Assembly (NCBI RefSeq): GCF_963576545.1
Contig: NW_026870464.1
Location: 1-64,000, forward strand
Length of the DNA: 64,000 bases
DNA from: Limanda limanda
Lineage: Eukaryota; Chordata; Actinopteri; Pleuronectiformes; Pleuronectidae
Reading direction: 5' to 3'
Positions 22,601-36,616 of this stretch are shown in pieces. Below the pieces are notes generated by a model. That model did no database searches, was not told the DNA's origin, and saw nothing but the letters and a program-made list of their open reading frames with translations. Every line of letters begins with the position of its first letter. The stretch's first letter is position 1. Position numbers and translations under genes: made by a program.

Positions 22601-24898
22601 ACTAAATGGGGTAGCGCGCATCGATCGGTACCATCCTTGAGCTTCTCCGACTTTCGGAAGGGTTAGGGTTAGGGTTAGGGATGAAAGCACATAGGAGAAA
22701 GAGATATTCTTGAATAACTTTTTTTGTGAAGGTCGGAGAGACTTGGAAAGTGGTTGCATCTGGACTAATTTGGGTCCTGCGGATCGATTGGTACCATCCC
22801 CGAGCTTGTACAACCTTCGAAAGAGGTCGACCGACGAAATTCCCCCAAATCTGAGGAGATATTCTTGAATAACTTTTTTTGTGAAGGTCGGAGAGACTTG
22901 CAAGTAGGCTCTACCCCCACTAAATGGGGTTGCGCGCATCGATCGGTACCATCCTTGAGCTTCTCCGACTTTCGGAAGGGTTAGGGTTAGGGTTAGGGAT
23001 GAAAGCACATAGGAGAAAGAGATATTCTTGAATAACTTTTTTTGTGAAGGTCGGAGAGACTTGCAAGTAGGCTCTACCCCCACTAAATGGGGTAGCGCGC
23101 ATCGATCGGTACCATCCTTGAGCTTCTCCGACTTTCGGAAGGGTTAGGGTTAGGGTTAGGGATGAAAGCACATAGGAGAAAGAGATATTCTTGAATAACT
23201 TTTTTTGTGAAGGTCGGAGAGACTTGGAAAGTGGTTGCATCTGGACTAATTTGGGTCCTGCGGATCGATTGGTACCATCCCCGAGCTTGTACGACCTTCA
23301 AAAGAGGTCGACCGACGAAATTCCCCCAAATCTGAGGAGATATTCTTGAATAACCTTTTTTGTGAAGGTCGGAGAGACTTGCAAGTAGGCTCTACCCCCA
23401 CTAAATGGGGTAGTGCGCATCGATCGGTACCATCCTTGAGCTTCTCCGACTTTCGGAAGGGTTAGGGTTAGGGTTAGGGATGAAAGCACATAGGAGAAAG
23501 AGATATTCTTGAATAACTTTTTTTGTGAAGGTCGGAGAGACTTGGAAAGTGGTTGCATCTGGACTAATTTGGGTCCTGCGGATCGATTGGTACCATCCCC
23601 GAGCTTGTACAACCTTCGAAAGAGGTCGACCAACGAAATTCCCCCAAATCTGAGGAGATATTCTTGAATAACTTTTTTTGTGAAGGTCGGAGAGACTTGC
23701 AAGTAGGCTCTACCCCCACTAAATGGGGTTGCGCGCATCGATCGGTACCATCCTTGAGCTTCTCCGACTTTCGGAAGGGTTAGGGTTAGGGTTAGGGATG
23801 AAAGCACATAGGAGAAAGAGATATTCTTGAATAACTTTTTTTGTGAAGGTCGGAGAGACTTGCAAGTAGGCTCTACCCCCACTAAATGGGGTAGCGCGCA
23901 TCGATCGGTACCATCCTTGAGCTTCTCCGACTTTCGGAAGGGTTAGGGTTAGGGTTAGGGATGAAAGCACATAGGAGAAAGAGATATTCTTGAATAACTT
24001 TTTTTGTGAAGGTCGGAGAGACTTGGAAAGTGGTTGCATCTGGACTAATTTGGGTCCTGCGGATCGATTGGTACCATCCTTGAGCTTGTACGACCTTCGG
24101 AAGAGGTCGACCAACGAAATTCCCCCAAATCTGAGGAGATATTCTTGAATAACTTTTTTTGTGAAGGTCGGAGAGACTTGCAAGTAGGCTCTACCCCCAC
24201 TAAATGGGGTAGTGCGCATCGATCGGTACCATCCTTGAGCTTCTCCGACTTTCGGAAGGGTTAGGGTTAGGGTTAGGGATGAAAGCACATAGGAGAAAGA
24301 GATATTCTTGAATAACGTTTTTTGTGAAGGTCGGAGAGACTTGCAAGTAGGCTCTACCCCCACTAAATGGGGTAGCGCGCATCGATCGGTACCATCCTTG
24401 AGCTTCTCCGACTTTCGGAAGGGTTAGGGTTAGGGTTAGGGATGAAAGCACATAGGAGAAAGAGATATTCTTGAATAACTTTTTTTGTGAAGGTCGGAGA
24501 GACTTGCAAGTAGGCTCTACCCCCACTAAATGGGGTAGCGCACATCGATCGGTACCATCCTTGAGCTTCTCCGACTTTCGGAAGGGTTAGGGTTAGGGTT
24601 AGGGATGAAAGCACATAGGAGAAAGAGATATTCTTGAATAACTTTTTTTGTGAAGGTCGGAGAGACTTGCAAGTAGGCTCTACCCCCACTAAATGGGGTA
24701 GCGCGCATCGATCGGTACCATCCTTGAGCTTCTCCGACTTTCGGAAGGGTTAGGGTTAGGGTTAGGGATGAAAGCACATAGGAGAAAGAGATATTCTTGA
24801 ATAACTTTTTTTGTGAAGGTCGGAGAGACTTGGAAAGTGGTTGCATCTGGACTAATTTGGGTCCTGCGGATCGATTGGTACCATCCCCGAGCTTGTAC
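19597..24898 (+). repeat. Second copy of the 5.3-kb segmental duplication
   Basis: It matches 12,211-17,512 at a 7386-bp offset in monomer order and private variants. It carries the same TCAAAAG B loop near 23299, the A-B-A-B stretch near 23233-23551 and the CGTTTTTTG units near 22074 and 24316. The first visible mismatch to the partner is at 24899. Few differences were seen between the copies, so the event looks recent compared with general monomer divergence. Confidence 0.9.
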
Positions 24899-27800
24899 GA
24901 CCTTCGAAAGAGGTCGACCGACGAAATTCCCCCAAATCTGAGGAGATATTCTTGAATAACTTTTTTTGTGAAGGTCGGAGAGACTTGCAAGTAGGCTCTA
25001 CCCCCACTAAATGGGGTTGCGCGCATCGATCGGTACCATCCTTGAGCTTCTCCGACTTTCGGAAGGGTTAGGGTTAGGGTTAGGGATGTAAGCACATAGG
25101 AGAAAGAGATATTCTTGAATAACTTTTTTTGTGAAGGTCGGAGAGACTTGCAAGTAGGCTCTACCCCCACTAAATGGGGTAGCGCGCATCGATCGGTACC
25201 ATCCTTGAGCTTCTCCGACTTTCGGAAGGGTTAGGGTTAGGGTTAGGGATGAAAGCACATAGGAGAAAGAGATATTCTTGAATAACTTTTTTTGTGAAGG
25301 TCGGAGAGACTTGGAAAGTGGTTGCATCTGGACTAATTTGGGTCCTGCGGATCGATTGGTACCATCCCCGAGCTTGTACGACCTTCGGAAGAGGTCGACC
25401 GACGAAATTCCCCCAAATCTGAAGAGATATTCTTGAATAACTTTTTTTGTGAAGGTCGGAGAGACTTGCAAGTAGGCTCTACCCCCACTAAATGGGGTTG
25501 CGCGCATCGATCGGTACCATCATTGAGCTTCTCCGACTTTCGGAAGGGTTAGGGTTAGGGTTAGGGATGAAAGCACATAGGAGAAAGAGATATTCTTGAA
25601 TAACTTTTTTTGTGAAGGTCGGAGAGACTTGCAAGTAGGCTCTACCCCCACTAAATGGGGTAGCGCGCATCGATCGGTACCATCCTTGAGCTTCTCCGAC
25701 TTTCGGAAGGGTTAGGGTTAGGGTTAGGGATGAAAGCACATAGGAGAAAGAGATATTCTTGAATAACTTTTTTTGTGAAGGTCGGAGAGACTTGCAAGTA
25801 GGCTCTACCCCCACTAAATGGGGTAGCGCGCATCGATCGGTACCATCCTTGAGCTTCTCCGACTTTCGGAAGGGTTAGGGTTAGGGTTAGGGATGAAAGC
25901 ACATAGGAGAAAGAGATATTCTTGAATAACTTTTTTTGTGAAGGTCGGAGAGACTTGGAAAGTGGTTGCATCTGGACTAATTTGGGTCCTGCAGATCGAT
26001 TGGTACCATCCCCGAGCTTGTACGACCTTCGGAAGAGGTCGACCGACGAAATTCCCCCAAATCTGAGGAGATATTCTTGAATAACTTTTTTTGTGAAGGT
26101 CGGAGAGACTTGCAAGTAGGCTCTACCCCCACTAAATGGGGTAGCGCGCATCGATCGGTACCATCCTTGAGCTTCTCCGACTTTCGGAAGGGTTAGGGTT
26201 AGGGATGAAAGCACATAGGAGAAAGAGATATTCTTGAATAACTTTTTTTGTGAAGGTCGGAGAGACTTGCAAGTAGGCTCTACCCCCACTAAATGGGGTA
26301 GCGCGCATCGATCGGTACCATCCTTGAGCTTCTCCGACTTTCGGAAGGGTTAGGGTTAGGGTTAGGGATGAAAGCACATAGGAGAAAGAGATATTCTTGA
26401 ATAACTTTTTTTGTGAAGGTCGGAGAGACTTGGAAAGTGGTTGCATCTGGACTAATTTGGGTCCTGCGGATCGATTGGTACCATCCCCGAGCTTGTACGA
26501 CCTTCGAAAGAGGTCGACCGACGAAATTCCCCCAAATCTGAGGAGATATTCTTGAATAACTTTTTTTGTGAAGGTCGGAGAGACTTGCAAGTAGGCTCTA
26601 CCCCCACTAAATGGGGTAGCGCGCATCGATCGGTACCATCCTTGAGCTTCTCCGACTTTCGGAAGGGTTAGGGTTAGGGTTAGGGATGAAAGCACATAGG
26701 AGAAAGAGATATTCTTGAATAACTTTTTTTGTGAAGGTCCGAGAGACTTGCAAGTAGGCTCTACCCCCACTAAATGGGGTAGCGCACATCGATCGGTACC
26801 ATCCTTGAGCTTCTCCGACTTTCGGAAGGGTTAGGGTTAGGGTTAGGGATGAAAGCACATAGGAGAAAGAGATATTCTTGAATAACTTTTTTTGTGAAGG
26901 TCGGAGAGACTTGGAAAGTGGTTGCATCTGGACTAATTTGGGTCCTGCGGATCGATTGGTACCATCCCCGAGCTTGTACGACCTTCGGAAGAGGTCGACC
27001 AACGAAATTCCCCCAAATCTGAGGAGATATTCTTGAATAACTTTTTTTGTGAAGGTCGGAGAGACTTGCAAGTAGGCTCTACCCCCACTAAATGGGATTG
27101 CGCGCATCGACCAGTACCATCCTTGAGCTTCTCCGACTTTCGGAAGGGTTAGGGTTAGGGTTAGGGATGAAAGCACATAGGAGAAAGAGATATTCTTGAA
27201 TAACTTTTTTTGTGAAGGTCGGAGAGACTTGCAAGTAGGCTCTACCCCCACTAAATGGGGTAGCGCGCATCGATCGGTACCATCCTTGAGCTTCTCCGAC
27301 TTTCGGAAGGGTTAGGGTTAGGGTTAGGGATGAAAGCACATAGGAGAAAGAGATATTCTTGAATAACTTTTTTTGTGAAGGTCGGAGAGACTTGCAAGTA
27401 GGCTCTACCCCCACTAAATGGGGTAGCGCGCATCGATCGGTACCATCCTTGAGCTTCTCCGACTTTCGGAAGGGTTAGGGTTAGGGTTAGGGATGAAAGC
27501 ACATAGGAGAAAGAGATATTCTTGAATAACTTTTTTTGTGAAGGTCGGAGAGACTTGGAAAGTGGTTGCATCTGGACTAATTTGGGTCCTGCGGATCGAT
27601 TGGTACCATCCCCGAGCTTGTACGACCTTCGAAAGAGGTCGACCGACGAAATTCCCCCAAATCTGAGGAGATATTCTTGAATAACTTTTTTTGTGAAGGT
27701 CGGAGAGACTTGCAAGTAGGCTCTACCCCCACTAAATGGGGTTGCGCGCATCGATCGGTACCATCCTTGAGCTTCTCCGACTTTCGGAAGGGTTAGGGTT

Positions 27801-30036
27801 AGGGTTAGGGATGAAAGCACATAGGAGAAAGAGATATTCTTGAATAACTTTTTTTGTGAAGGTCGGAGAGACTTGCAAGTAGGCTCTACCCCCACTAAAT
27901 GGGGTAGCGCGCATCGATTGGTACCATCCTTGAGCTTCTCCGACTTTCGGAAGGGTTAGGGTTAGGGATGAAAGCACATAGGAGAAAGAGATATTCTTGA
28001 ATAACTTTTTTTGTGAAGGTCGGAGAGACTTGGAAAGTGGTTGCATCTGGACTAATTTGGGTCCTGCTGATCGATTGGTACCATCCCCGAGCTTGTACGA
28101 CCTTCGGAAGAGGTCGACCGACGAAATTCCCCCAAATCTGAGGAGATATTCTTGAATAACTTTTTTTGTGAAGGTCGGAGAGACTTGCAAGTAGGCTCTA
28201 CCCCCACTAAATGGGGTTGCGCGCATCGATCGGTACCATCCTTGAGCTTCTCCGACTTTCGGAAGGGTTAGGGTTAGGGTTAGGGATGAAAGCACATAGG
28301 AGAAAGAGATATTCTTGAATAACTTTTTTTGTGAAGGTCGGAGAGACTTGGAAAGTGGTTGCATCTGGACTAATTTGGGTCCTGCGGATCGATTGGTACC
28401 ATCCCCGAGCTTGTACGACCTTCGGAAGAGGTCGACCGACGAAATTCCCCCAAATCTGAGGAGATATTCTTGAATAACTTTTTTTGTGAAGGTCGGAGAG
28501 ACTTGCAAGTAGGCTCTACCCCCACTAAATGGGGTAGCGCGCATCGATCGGTACCATCCTTGAGCTTCTCCGACTTTCGGAAGGGTTAGGGTTAGGGTTA
28601 GGGATGAAAGCACATAGGAGAAAGAGATATTCTTGAATAACTTTTTTTGTGAAGGTCGGAGAGACTTGCAAGTAGGCTCTACCCCCACTAAATGGGGTAG
28701 CGCGCATCGATCGGTACCATCCTTGAGCTTCTCCGACTTTCGGAAGGGTTAGGGTTAGGGTTAGGGATGAAAGCACATAGGAGAAAGAGATATTCTTGAA
28801 TAACTTTTTTTGTGAAGGTCGGAGAGACTTGGAAAGTGGTTGCATCTGGACTAATTTGGGTCCTGCAGATCGATTGGTACCATCCCCGAGCTTGTACGAC
28901 CTTCGGAAGAGGTCGACCGACGAAATTCCCCCAAATCTGAGGAGATATTCTTGAATAACTTTTTTTGTGAAGGTCGGAGAGACTTGCAAGTAGGCTCTAC
29001 CCCCACTAAATGGGGTAGCGCGCATCGATCGGTACCATCCTTGAGCTTCTCCGACTTTCGGAAGGGTTAGGGTTAGGGTTAGGGATGAAAGCACATAGGA
29101 GAAAGAGATATTCTTGAATAACTTTTTTTGTGAAGGTCGGAGAGACTTGCAAGTAGGCTCTACCCCCACTAAATGGGGTAGCGCGCATCGATCGGTACCA
29201 TCCTTGAGCTTCTCCGACTTTCGGAAGGGTTAGGGTTAGGGTTAGGGATGAAAGCACATAGGAGAAAGAGATATTCTTGAATAACTTTTTTTGTGAAGGT
29301 CGGAGAGACTTGGAAAGTGGTTGCATCTGGACTAATTTGGGTCCTGCGGATCGATTGGTACCATCCCCGAGCTTGTACGACCTTCGGAAGAGGTCGACCG
29401 ACGAAATTCCCCCAAATCTGAGGAGATATTCTTGAATAACTTTTTTTGTGAAGGTCGGAGAGACTTGCAAGTAGGCTCTACCCCCACTAAATGGGGTTGC
29501 GCGCATCGACCAGTACCATCCTTGAGCTTCTCCGACTTTCGGAAGGGTTAGGGTTAGGGTTAGGGCTGAAAGCACATAGGAGAAAGAGATATTCTTGAAT
29601 AACTTTTTTTGTGAAGGTCGGAGAGACTTGCAAGTAGGCTCTACCCCCACTAAATGGGGTAGCGCGCATCGATCGGTACCATCTTTGAGCTTCTCCGACT
29701 TTCGGAAGGGTTAGGGTTAGGGTTAGGGATGAAAGCACATAGGAGAAAGAGATATTCTTGAATAACTTTTTTTGTGAAGGTCGGAGAGACTTGCAAGTAG
29801 GCTCTACCCCCACTAAATGGGGTAGCGCGCATCGATCGGTACCATCCTTGAGCTTCTCCGACTTTCGGAAGGGTTAGGGTTAGGGTTAGGGATGAAAGCA
29901 CATAGGAGAAAGAGATATTCTTGAATAACTTTTTTTGTGAAGGTCGGAGAGACTTGCAAGTAGGCTCTACCCCCACTAAATGGGGTAGCGCACATCGATC
30001 GGTACCATCCTTGAGCTTCTCCGACTTTCGGAAGGA
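24899..30036 (+). repeat. Array segment with shortened telomeric blocks and irregular order
   Basis: Still AAB-based, but with several oddities: GGGATGTAAGC near 25085, CATCATTGAGC near 25519, three-tract telomeric blocks near 26200 and 27957, CGACCAGTACC near 27108 and 29508, and GGGCTGAAAG near 29564. B spacing includes an A-B-A-B step near 28038-28358. After this segment the CGTTTTTTG marker is not seen again. No non-satellite sequence was found. Confidence 0.85.
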
Positions 30037-33000
30037 TTAGGGTTAGGGTTAGGGATGAAAGCACATAGGAGAAAGAGATATTCTTGAATAACTTTTTTTG
30101 TGAAGGTCGGAGAGACTTGGAAAGTGGTTGCATCTGGACTAATTTGGGTCCTGCGGATCGATTGGTACCATCCCCGAGCTTGTACGACCTTCGGAAGAGG
30201 TCGACCGACGAAATTCCCCCAAATCTGAGGAGATATTCTTGAATAACTTTTTTTGTGGAGGTCGGAGAGACTTGCAAGTAGGCTCTACCCCCACTAAATG
30301 GGGTTGCGCGCATCGATCGGTACCATCCTTGAGCTTCTCCGACTTTCGGAAGGGTTAGGGTTAGGGTTAGGGATGAAAGCACATAGGAGAAAGAGATATT
30401 CTTGAATAACTTTTTTTGTGAAGGTCGGAGAGACTTGCAAGTAGGCTCTACCCCCACTAAATGGGGTAGCGCGCATCGATTGGTACCATCCTTGAGCTTC
30501 TCCGACTTTCGGAAGGGTTAGGGTTAGGGTTAGGGATGAAAGCACATAGGAGAAAGAGATATTCTTGAATAACTTTTTTTGTGAAGGTCGGAGAGACTTG
30601 GAAAGTGGTTGCATCTGGACTAATTTGGGTCCTGCTGATCGATTGGTACCATCCCCGAGCTTGTACGACCTTCGGAAGAGGTCGACCGACGAAATTCCCC
30701 CAAATCTGAGGAGATATTCTTGAATAACTTTTTTTGTGAAGGTCGGAGAGACTTGCAAGTAGGCTCTACCCCCACTAAATGGAGTTGCGCACATCGATCG
30801 GTACCATCCTTGAGCTTCTCCGACTTTCGGAAGGGTTAGGGTTAGGGTTAGGGATGAAAGCACATAGGAGAAAGAGATATTCTTGAATAACTTTTTTTGT
30901 GAAGGTCGGAGAGACTTGCAAGTAGGCTCTACCCCCACTAAATGGGGTAGCGCACATCGATCGGTACCATCCTTGAGCTTCTCCGACTTTCGGAAGGATT
31001 AGGGTTAGGGTTAGGGATGAAAGCACATAGGAGAAAGAGATATTCTTGAATAACTTTTTTTGTGAAGGTCGGAGAGACTTGGAAAGTGGTTGCATCTGGA
31101 CTAATTTGGGTCCTGCGGATCGATTGGTACCATCCCCGAGCTTGTACGACCTTCGGAAGAGGTCGACCGACGAAATTCCCCCAAATCTGAGGAGATATTC
31201 TTGAATAACTTTTTTTGTGAAGGTCGGAGAGACTTGCAAGTAGGCTCTACCCCCACTAAATGGGGTAGCGCGCATCGATCGGTACCATCCTTGAGCTTCT
31301 CCGACTTTCGGAAGGGTTAGGGTTAGGGTTAGGGATGAAAGCACATAGGAGAAAGAGATATTCTTGAATAACTTTTTTTGTGAAGGTCGGAGAGACTTGC
31401 AAGTAGGCTCTACCCCCACTAAATGGGGTAGCGCACATCGATCGGTACCATCCTTGAGCTTCTCCGACTTTCGGAAGGGTTAGGGTTAGGGTTAGGGATG
31501 AAAGCACATAGGAGAAAGAGATATTCTTGAATAACTTTTTTTGTGAAGGTCGGAGAGACTTGGAAAGTGGTTGCATCTGGACTAATTTGGGTCCTGCGGA
31601 TCGATTGGTACCATCCCCGAGCTTGTACGACCTTCGAAAGAGGTCGACCGACGAAATTCCCCCAAATCTGAGGAGATATTCTTGAATAACTTTTTTTGTG
31701 AAGGTCGGAGAGACTTGCAAGTAGGCTCTACCCCCACTAAATGGGGTTGCGCGCATCGACCAGTACCATCCTTGAGCTTCTCCGACTTTCGGAAGGGTTA
31801 GGGTTAGGGTTAGGGCTGAAAGCACATAGGAGAAAGAGATATTCTTGAATAACTTTTTTTGTGAAGGTCGGAGAGACTTGCAAGTAGGCTCTACCCCCAC
31901 TAAATGGGGTAGCGCGCATCGATCGGTACCATCCTTGAGCTTCTCCGACTTTCGGAAGGGTTAGGGTTAGGGTTAGGGATGAAAGCACATAGGAGAAAGA
32001 GATATTCTTGAATAACTTTTTTTGTGAAGGTCGGAGAGACTTGCAAGTAGGCTCTACCCCCACTAAATGGGGTAGCGCGCATCGATCGGTACCATCCTTG
32101 AGCTTCTCCGACTTTCGGAAGGGTTAGGGTTAGGGTTAGGGATGAAAGCACATAGGAGAAAGAGATATTCTTGAATAACTTTTTTTGTGAAGGTCGGAGA
32201 GACTTGCAAGTAGGCTCTACCCCCACTAAATGGGGTAGCGCACATCGATCGGTACCATCCTTGAGCTTCTCCGACTTTCGGAAGGATTAGGGTTAGGGTT
32301 AGGGATGAAAGCACATAGGAGAAAGAGATATTCTTGAATAACTTTTTTTGTGAAGGTCGGAGAGACTTGGAAAGTGGTTGCATCTGGACTAATTTGGGTC
32401 CTGCTGATCGATTGGTACCATCCCCGAGCTTGTACGACCTTCGGAAGAGGTCGACCGACGAAATTCCCCCAAATCTGAGGAGATATTCTTGAATAACTTT
32501 TTTTGTGAAGGTCGGAGAGACTTGCAAGTAGGCTCTACCCCCACTAAATGGGGTTGCGCGCATCGATCGGTACCATCCTTGAGCTTCTCCGACTTTCGGA
32601 AGGGTTAGGGTTAGGGTTAGGGATGAAAGCACATAGGAGAAAGAGATATTCTTGAATAACTTTTTTTGTGAAGGTCGGAGAGACTTGCAAGTAGGCTCTA
32701 CCCCCACTAAATGGGGTAGCGCACATCGATCGGTACCATCCTTGAGCTTCTCCGACTTTCGGAAGGATTAGGGTTAGGGTTAGGGATGAAAGCACATAGG
32801 AGAAAGAGATATTCTTGAATAACTTTTTTTGTGAAGGTCGGAGAGACTTGGAAAGTGGTTGCATCTGGACTAATTTGGGTCCTGCGGATCGATTGGTACC
32901 ATCCCCGAGCTTGTACGACCTTCGGAAGAGGTCGACCGACGAAATTCCCCCAAATCTGAGGAGATATTCTTGAATAACTTTTTTTGTGAAGGTCGGAGAG

Positions 33001-36000
33001 ACTTGCAAGTAGGCTCTACCCCCACTAAATGGGGTAGCGCGCATCGATCGGTACCATCCTTGAGCTTCTCCGACTTTCGGAAGGGTTAGGGTTAGGGTTA
33101 GGGATGAAAGCACATAGGAGAAAGAGATATTCTTGAATAACTTTTTTTGTGAAGGTCGGAGAGACTTGCAAGTAGGCTCTACCCCCACTAAATGGGGTAG
33201 CGCACATCGATCGGTACCATCCTTGAGCTTCTCCGACTTTCGGAAGGGTTAGGGTTAGGGTTAGGGATGAAAGCACATAGGAGAAAGAGATATTCTTGAA
33301 TAACTTTTTTTGTGAAGGTCGGAGAGACTTGGAAAGTGGTTGCATCTGGACTAATTTGGGTCCTGCGGATCGATTGGTACCATCCCCGAGCTTGTACGAC
33401 CTTCGGAAGAGGTCGACCGACGAAATTCCCCCAAATCTGAGGAGATATTCTTGAATAACTTTTTTTGTGGAGGTCGGAGAGACTTGCAAGTAGGCTCTAC
33501 CCCCACTAAATGGGGTTGCGCGCATCGATCGGTACCATCCTTGAGCTTCTCCGACTTTCGGAAGGGTTAGGGTTAGGGTTAGGGATGAAAGCACATAGGA
33601 GAAAGAGATATTCTTGAATAACTTTTTTTGTGAAGGTCGGAGAGACTTGCAAGTAGGCTCTACCCCCACTAAATGGGGTAGCGCGCATCGATTGGTACCA
33701 TCCTTGAGCTTCTCCGACTTTCGGAAGGGTTAGGGTTAGGGTTAGGGATGAAAGCACATAGGAGAAAGAGATATTCTTGAATAACTTTTTTTGTGAAGGT
33801 CGGAGAGACTTGGAAAGTGGTTGCATCTGGACTAATTTGGGTCCTGCTGATCGATTGGTACCATCCCCGAGCTTGTACGACCTTCGGAAGAGGTCGACCG
33901 ACGAAATTCCCCCAAATCTGAGGAGATATTCTTGAATAACTTTTTTTGTGAAGGTCGGAGAGACTTGCAAGTAGGCTCTACCCCCACTAAATGGAGTTGC
34001 GCACATCGATCGGTACCATCCTTGAGCTTCTCCGACTTTCGGAAGGGTTAGGGTTAGGGTTAGGGATGAAAGCACATAGGAGAAAGAGATATTCTTGAAT
34101 AACTTTTTTTGTGAAGGTCGGAGAGACTTGCAAGTAGGCTCTACCCCCACTAAATGGGGTAGCGCACATCGATCGGTACCATCCTTGAGCTTCTCCGACT
34201 TTCGGAAGGATTAGGGTTAGGGTTAGGGATGAAAGCACATAGGAGAAAGAGATATTCTTGAATAACTTTTTTTGTGAAGGTCGGAGAGACTTGGAAAGTG
34301 GTTGCATCTGGACTAATTTGGGTCCTGCGGATCGATTGGTACCATCCCCGAGCTTGTACGACCTTCGGAAGAGGTCGACCGACGAAATTCCCCCAAATCT
34401 GAGGAGATATTCTTGAATAACTTTTTTTGTGAAGGTCGGAGAGACTTGCAAGTAGGCTCTACCCCCACTAAATGGGGTAGCGCGCATCGATCGGTACCAT
34501 CCTTGAGCTTCTCCGACTTTCGGAAGGGTTAGGGTTAGGGTTAGGGATGAAAGCACATAGGAGAAAGAGATATTCTTGAATAACTTTTTTTGTGAAGGTC
34601 GGAGAGACTTGCAAGTAGGCTCTACCCCCACTAAATGGGGTAGCGCACATCGATCGGTACCATCCTTGAGCTTCTCCGACTTTCGGAAGGGTTAGGGTTA
34701 GGGTTAGGGATGAAAGCACATAGGAGAAAGAGATATTCTTGAATAACTTTTTTTGTGAAGGTCGGAGAGACTTGGAAAGTGGTTGCATCTGGACTAATTT
34801 GGGTCCTGCGGATCGATTGGTACCATCCCCGAGCTTGTACGACCTTCGAAAGAGGTCGACCGACGAAATTCCCCCAAATCTGAGGAGATATTCTTGAATA
34901 ACTTTTTTTGTGAAGGTCGGAGAGACTTGCAAGTAGGCTCTACCCCCACTAAATGGGGTTGCGCGCATCGACCAGTACCATCCTTGAGCTTCTCCGACTT
35001 TCGGAAGGGTTAGGGTTAGGGTTAGGGCTGAAAGCACATAGGAGAAAGAGATATTCTTGAATAACTTTTTTTGTGAAGGTCGGAGAGACTTGCAAGTAGG
35101 CTCTACCCCCACTAAATGGGGTAGCGCGCATCGATCGGTACCATCCTTGAGCTTCTCCGACTTTCGGAAGGGTTAGGGTTAGGGTTAGGGATGAAAGCAC
35201 ATAGGAGAAAGAGATATTCTTGAATAACTTTTTTTGTGAAGGTCGGAGAGACTTGCAAGTAGGCTCTACCCCCACTAAATGGGGTAGCGCGCATCGATCG
35301 GTACCATCCTTGAGCTTCTCCGACTTTCGGAAGGGTTAGGGTTAGGGTTAGGGATGAAAGCACATAGGAGAAAGAGATATTCTTGAATAACTTTTTTTGT
35401 GAAGGTCGGAGAGACTTGCAAGTAGGCTCTACCCCCACTAAATGGGGTAGCGCACATCGATCGGTACCATCCTTGAGCTTCTCCGACTTTCGGAAGGATT
35501 AGGGTTAGGGTTAGGGATGAAAGCACATAGGAGAAAGAGATATTCTTGAATAACTTTTTTTGTGAAGGTCGGAGAGACTTGGAAAGTGGTTGCATCTGGA
35601 CTAATTTGGGTCCTGCTGATCGATTGGTACCATCCCCGAGCTTGTACGACCTTCGGAAGAGGTCGACCGACGAAATTCCCCCAAATCTGAGGAGATATTC
35701 TTGAATAACTTTTTTTGTGAAGGTCGGAGAGACTTGCAAGTAGGCTCTACCCCCACTAAATGGGGTTGCGCGCATCGATCGGTACCATCCTTGAGCTTCT
35801 CCGACTTTCGGAAGGGTTAGGGTTAGGGTTAGGGATGAAAGCACATAGGAGAAAGAGATATTCTTGAATAACTTTTTTTGTGAAGGTCGGAGAGACTTGC
35901 AAGTAGGCTCTACCCCCACTAAATGGGGTAGCGCACATCGATCGGTACCATCCTTGAGCTTCTCCGACTTTCGGAAGGATTAGGGTTAGGGTTAGGGATG

Positions 36001-36616
36001 AAAGCACATAGGAGAAAGAGATATTCTTGAATAACTTTTTTTGTGAAGGTCGGAGAGACTTGGAAAGTGGTTGCATCTGGACTAATTTGGGTCCTGCGGA
36101 TCGATTGGTACCATCCCCGAGCTTGTACGACCTTCGGAAGAGGTCGACCGACGAAATTCCCCCAAATCTGAGGAGATATTCTTGAATAACTTTTTTTGTG
36201 AAGGTCGGAGAGACTTGCAAGTAGGCTCTACCCCCACTAAATGGGGTAGCGCGCATCGATCGGTACCATCCTTGAGCTTCTCCGACTTTCGGAAGGGTTA
36301 GGGTTAGGGTTAGGGATGAAAGCACATAGGAGAAAGAGATATTCTTGAATAACTTTTTTTGTGAAGGTCGGAGAGACTTGCAAGTAGGCTCTACCCCCAC
36401 TAAATGGGGTAGCGCACATCGATCGGTACCATCCTTGAGCTTCTCCGACTTTCGGAAGGGTTAGGGTTAGGGTTAGGGATGAAAGCACATAGGAGAAAGA
36501 GATATTCTTGAATAACTTTTTTTGTGAAGGTCGGAGAGACTTGGAAAGTGGTTGCATCTGGACTAATTTGGGTCCTGCGGATCGATTGGTACCATCCCCG
36601 AGCTTGTACGACCTTC
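30037..36616 (+). repeat. Second, independent 3212-bp tandem duplication, about two copies
   Basis: Markers repeat at 3212 bp: TGTGGAGGTCGG near 30256 and 33468, ATGGAGTTGCGCAC near 30780 and 33992, and GGGCTGAAAG near 31814 and 35026. The B variants (CTGCTG, CTGCGG) follow the same order in both halves. The left limit is set by GGATTAGGG near 30036 against GGGTTAGGG near 33248, the right limit by the B loop G/A difference near 33404 and 36616. The period equals that at 9.3-15.9 kb but the private variants differ, so the two events are separate. Confidence 0.88.
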
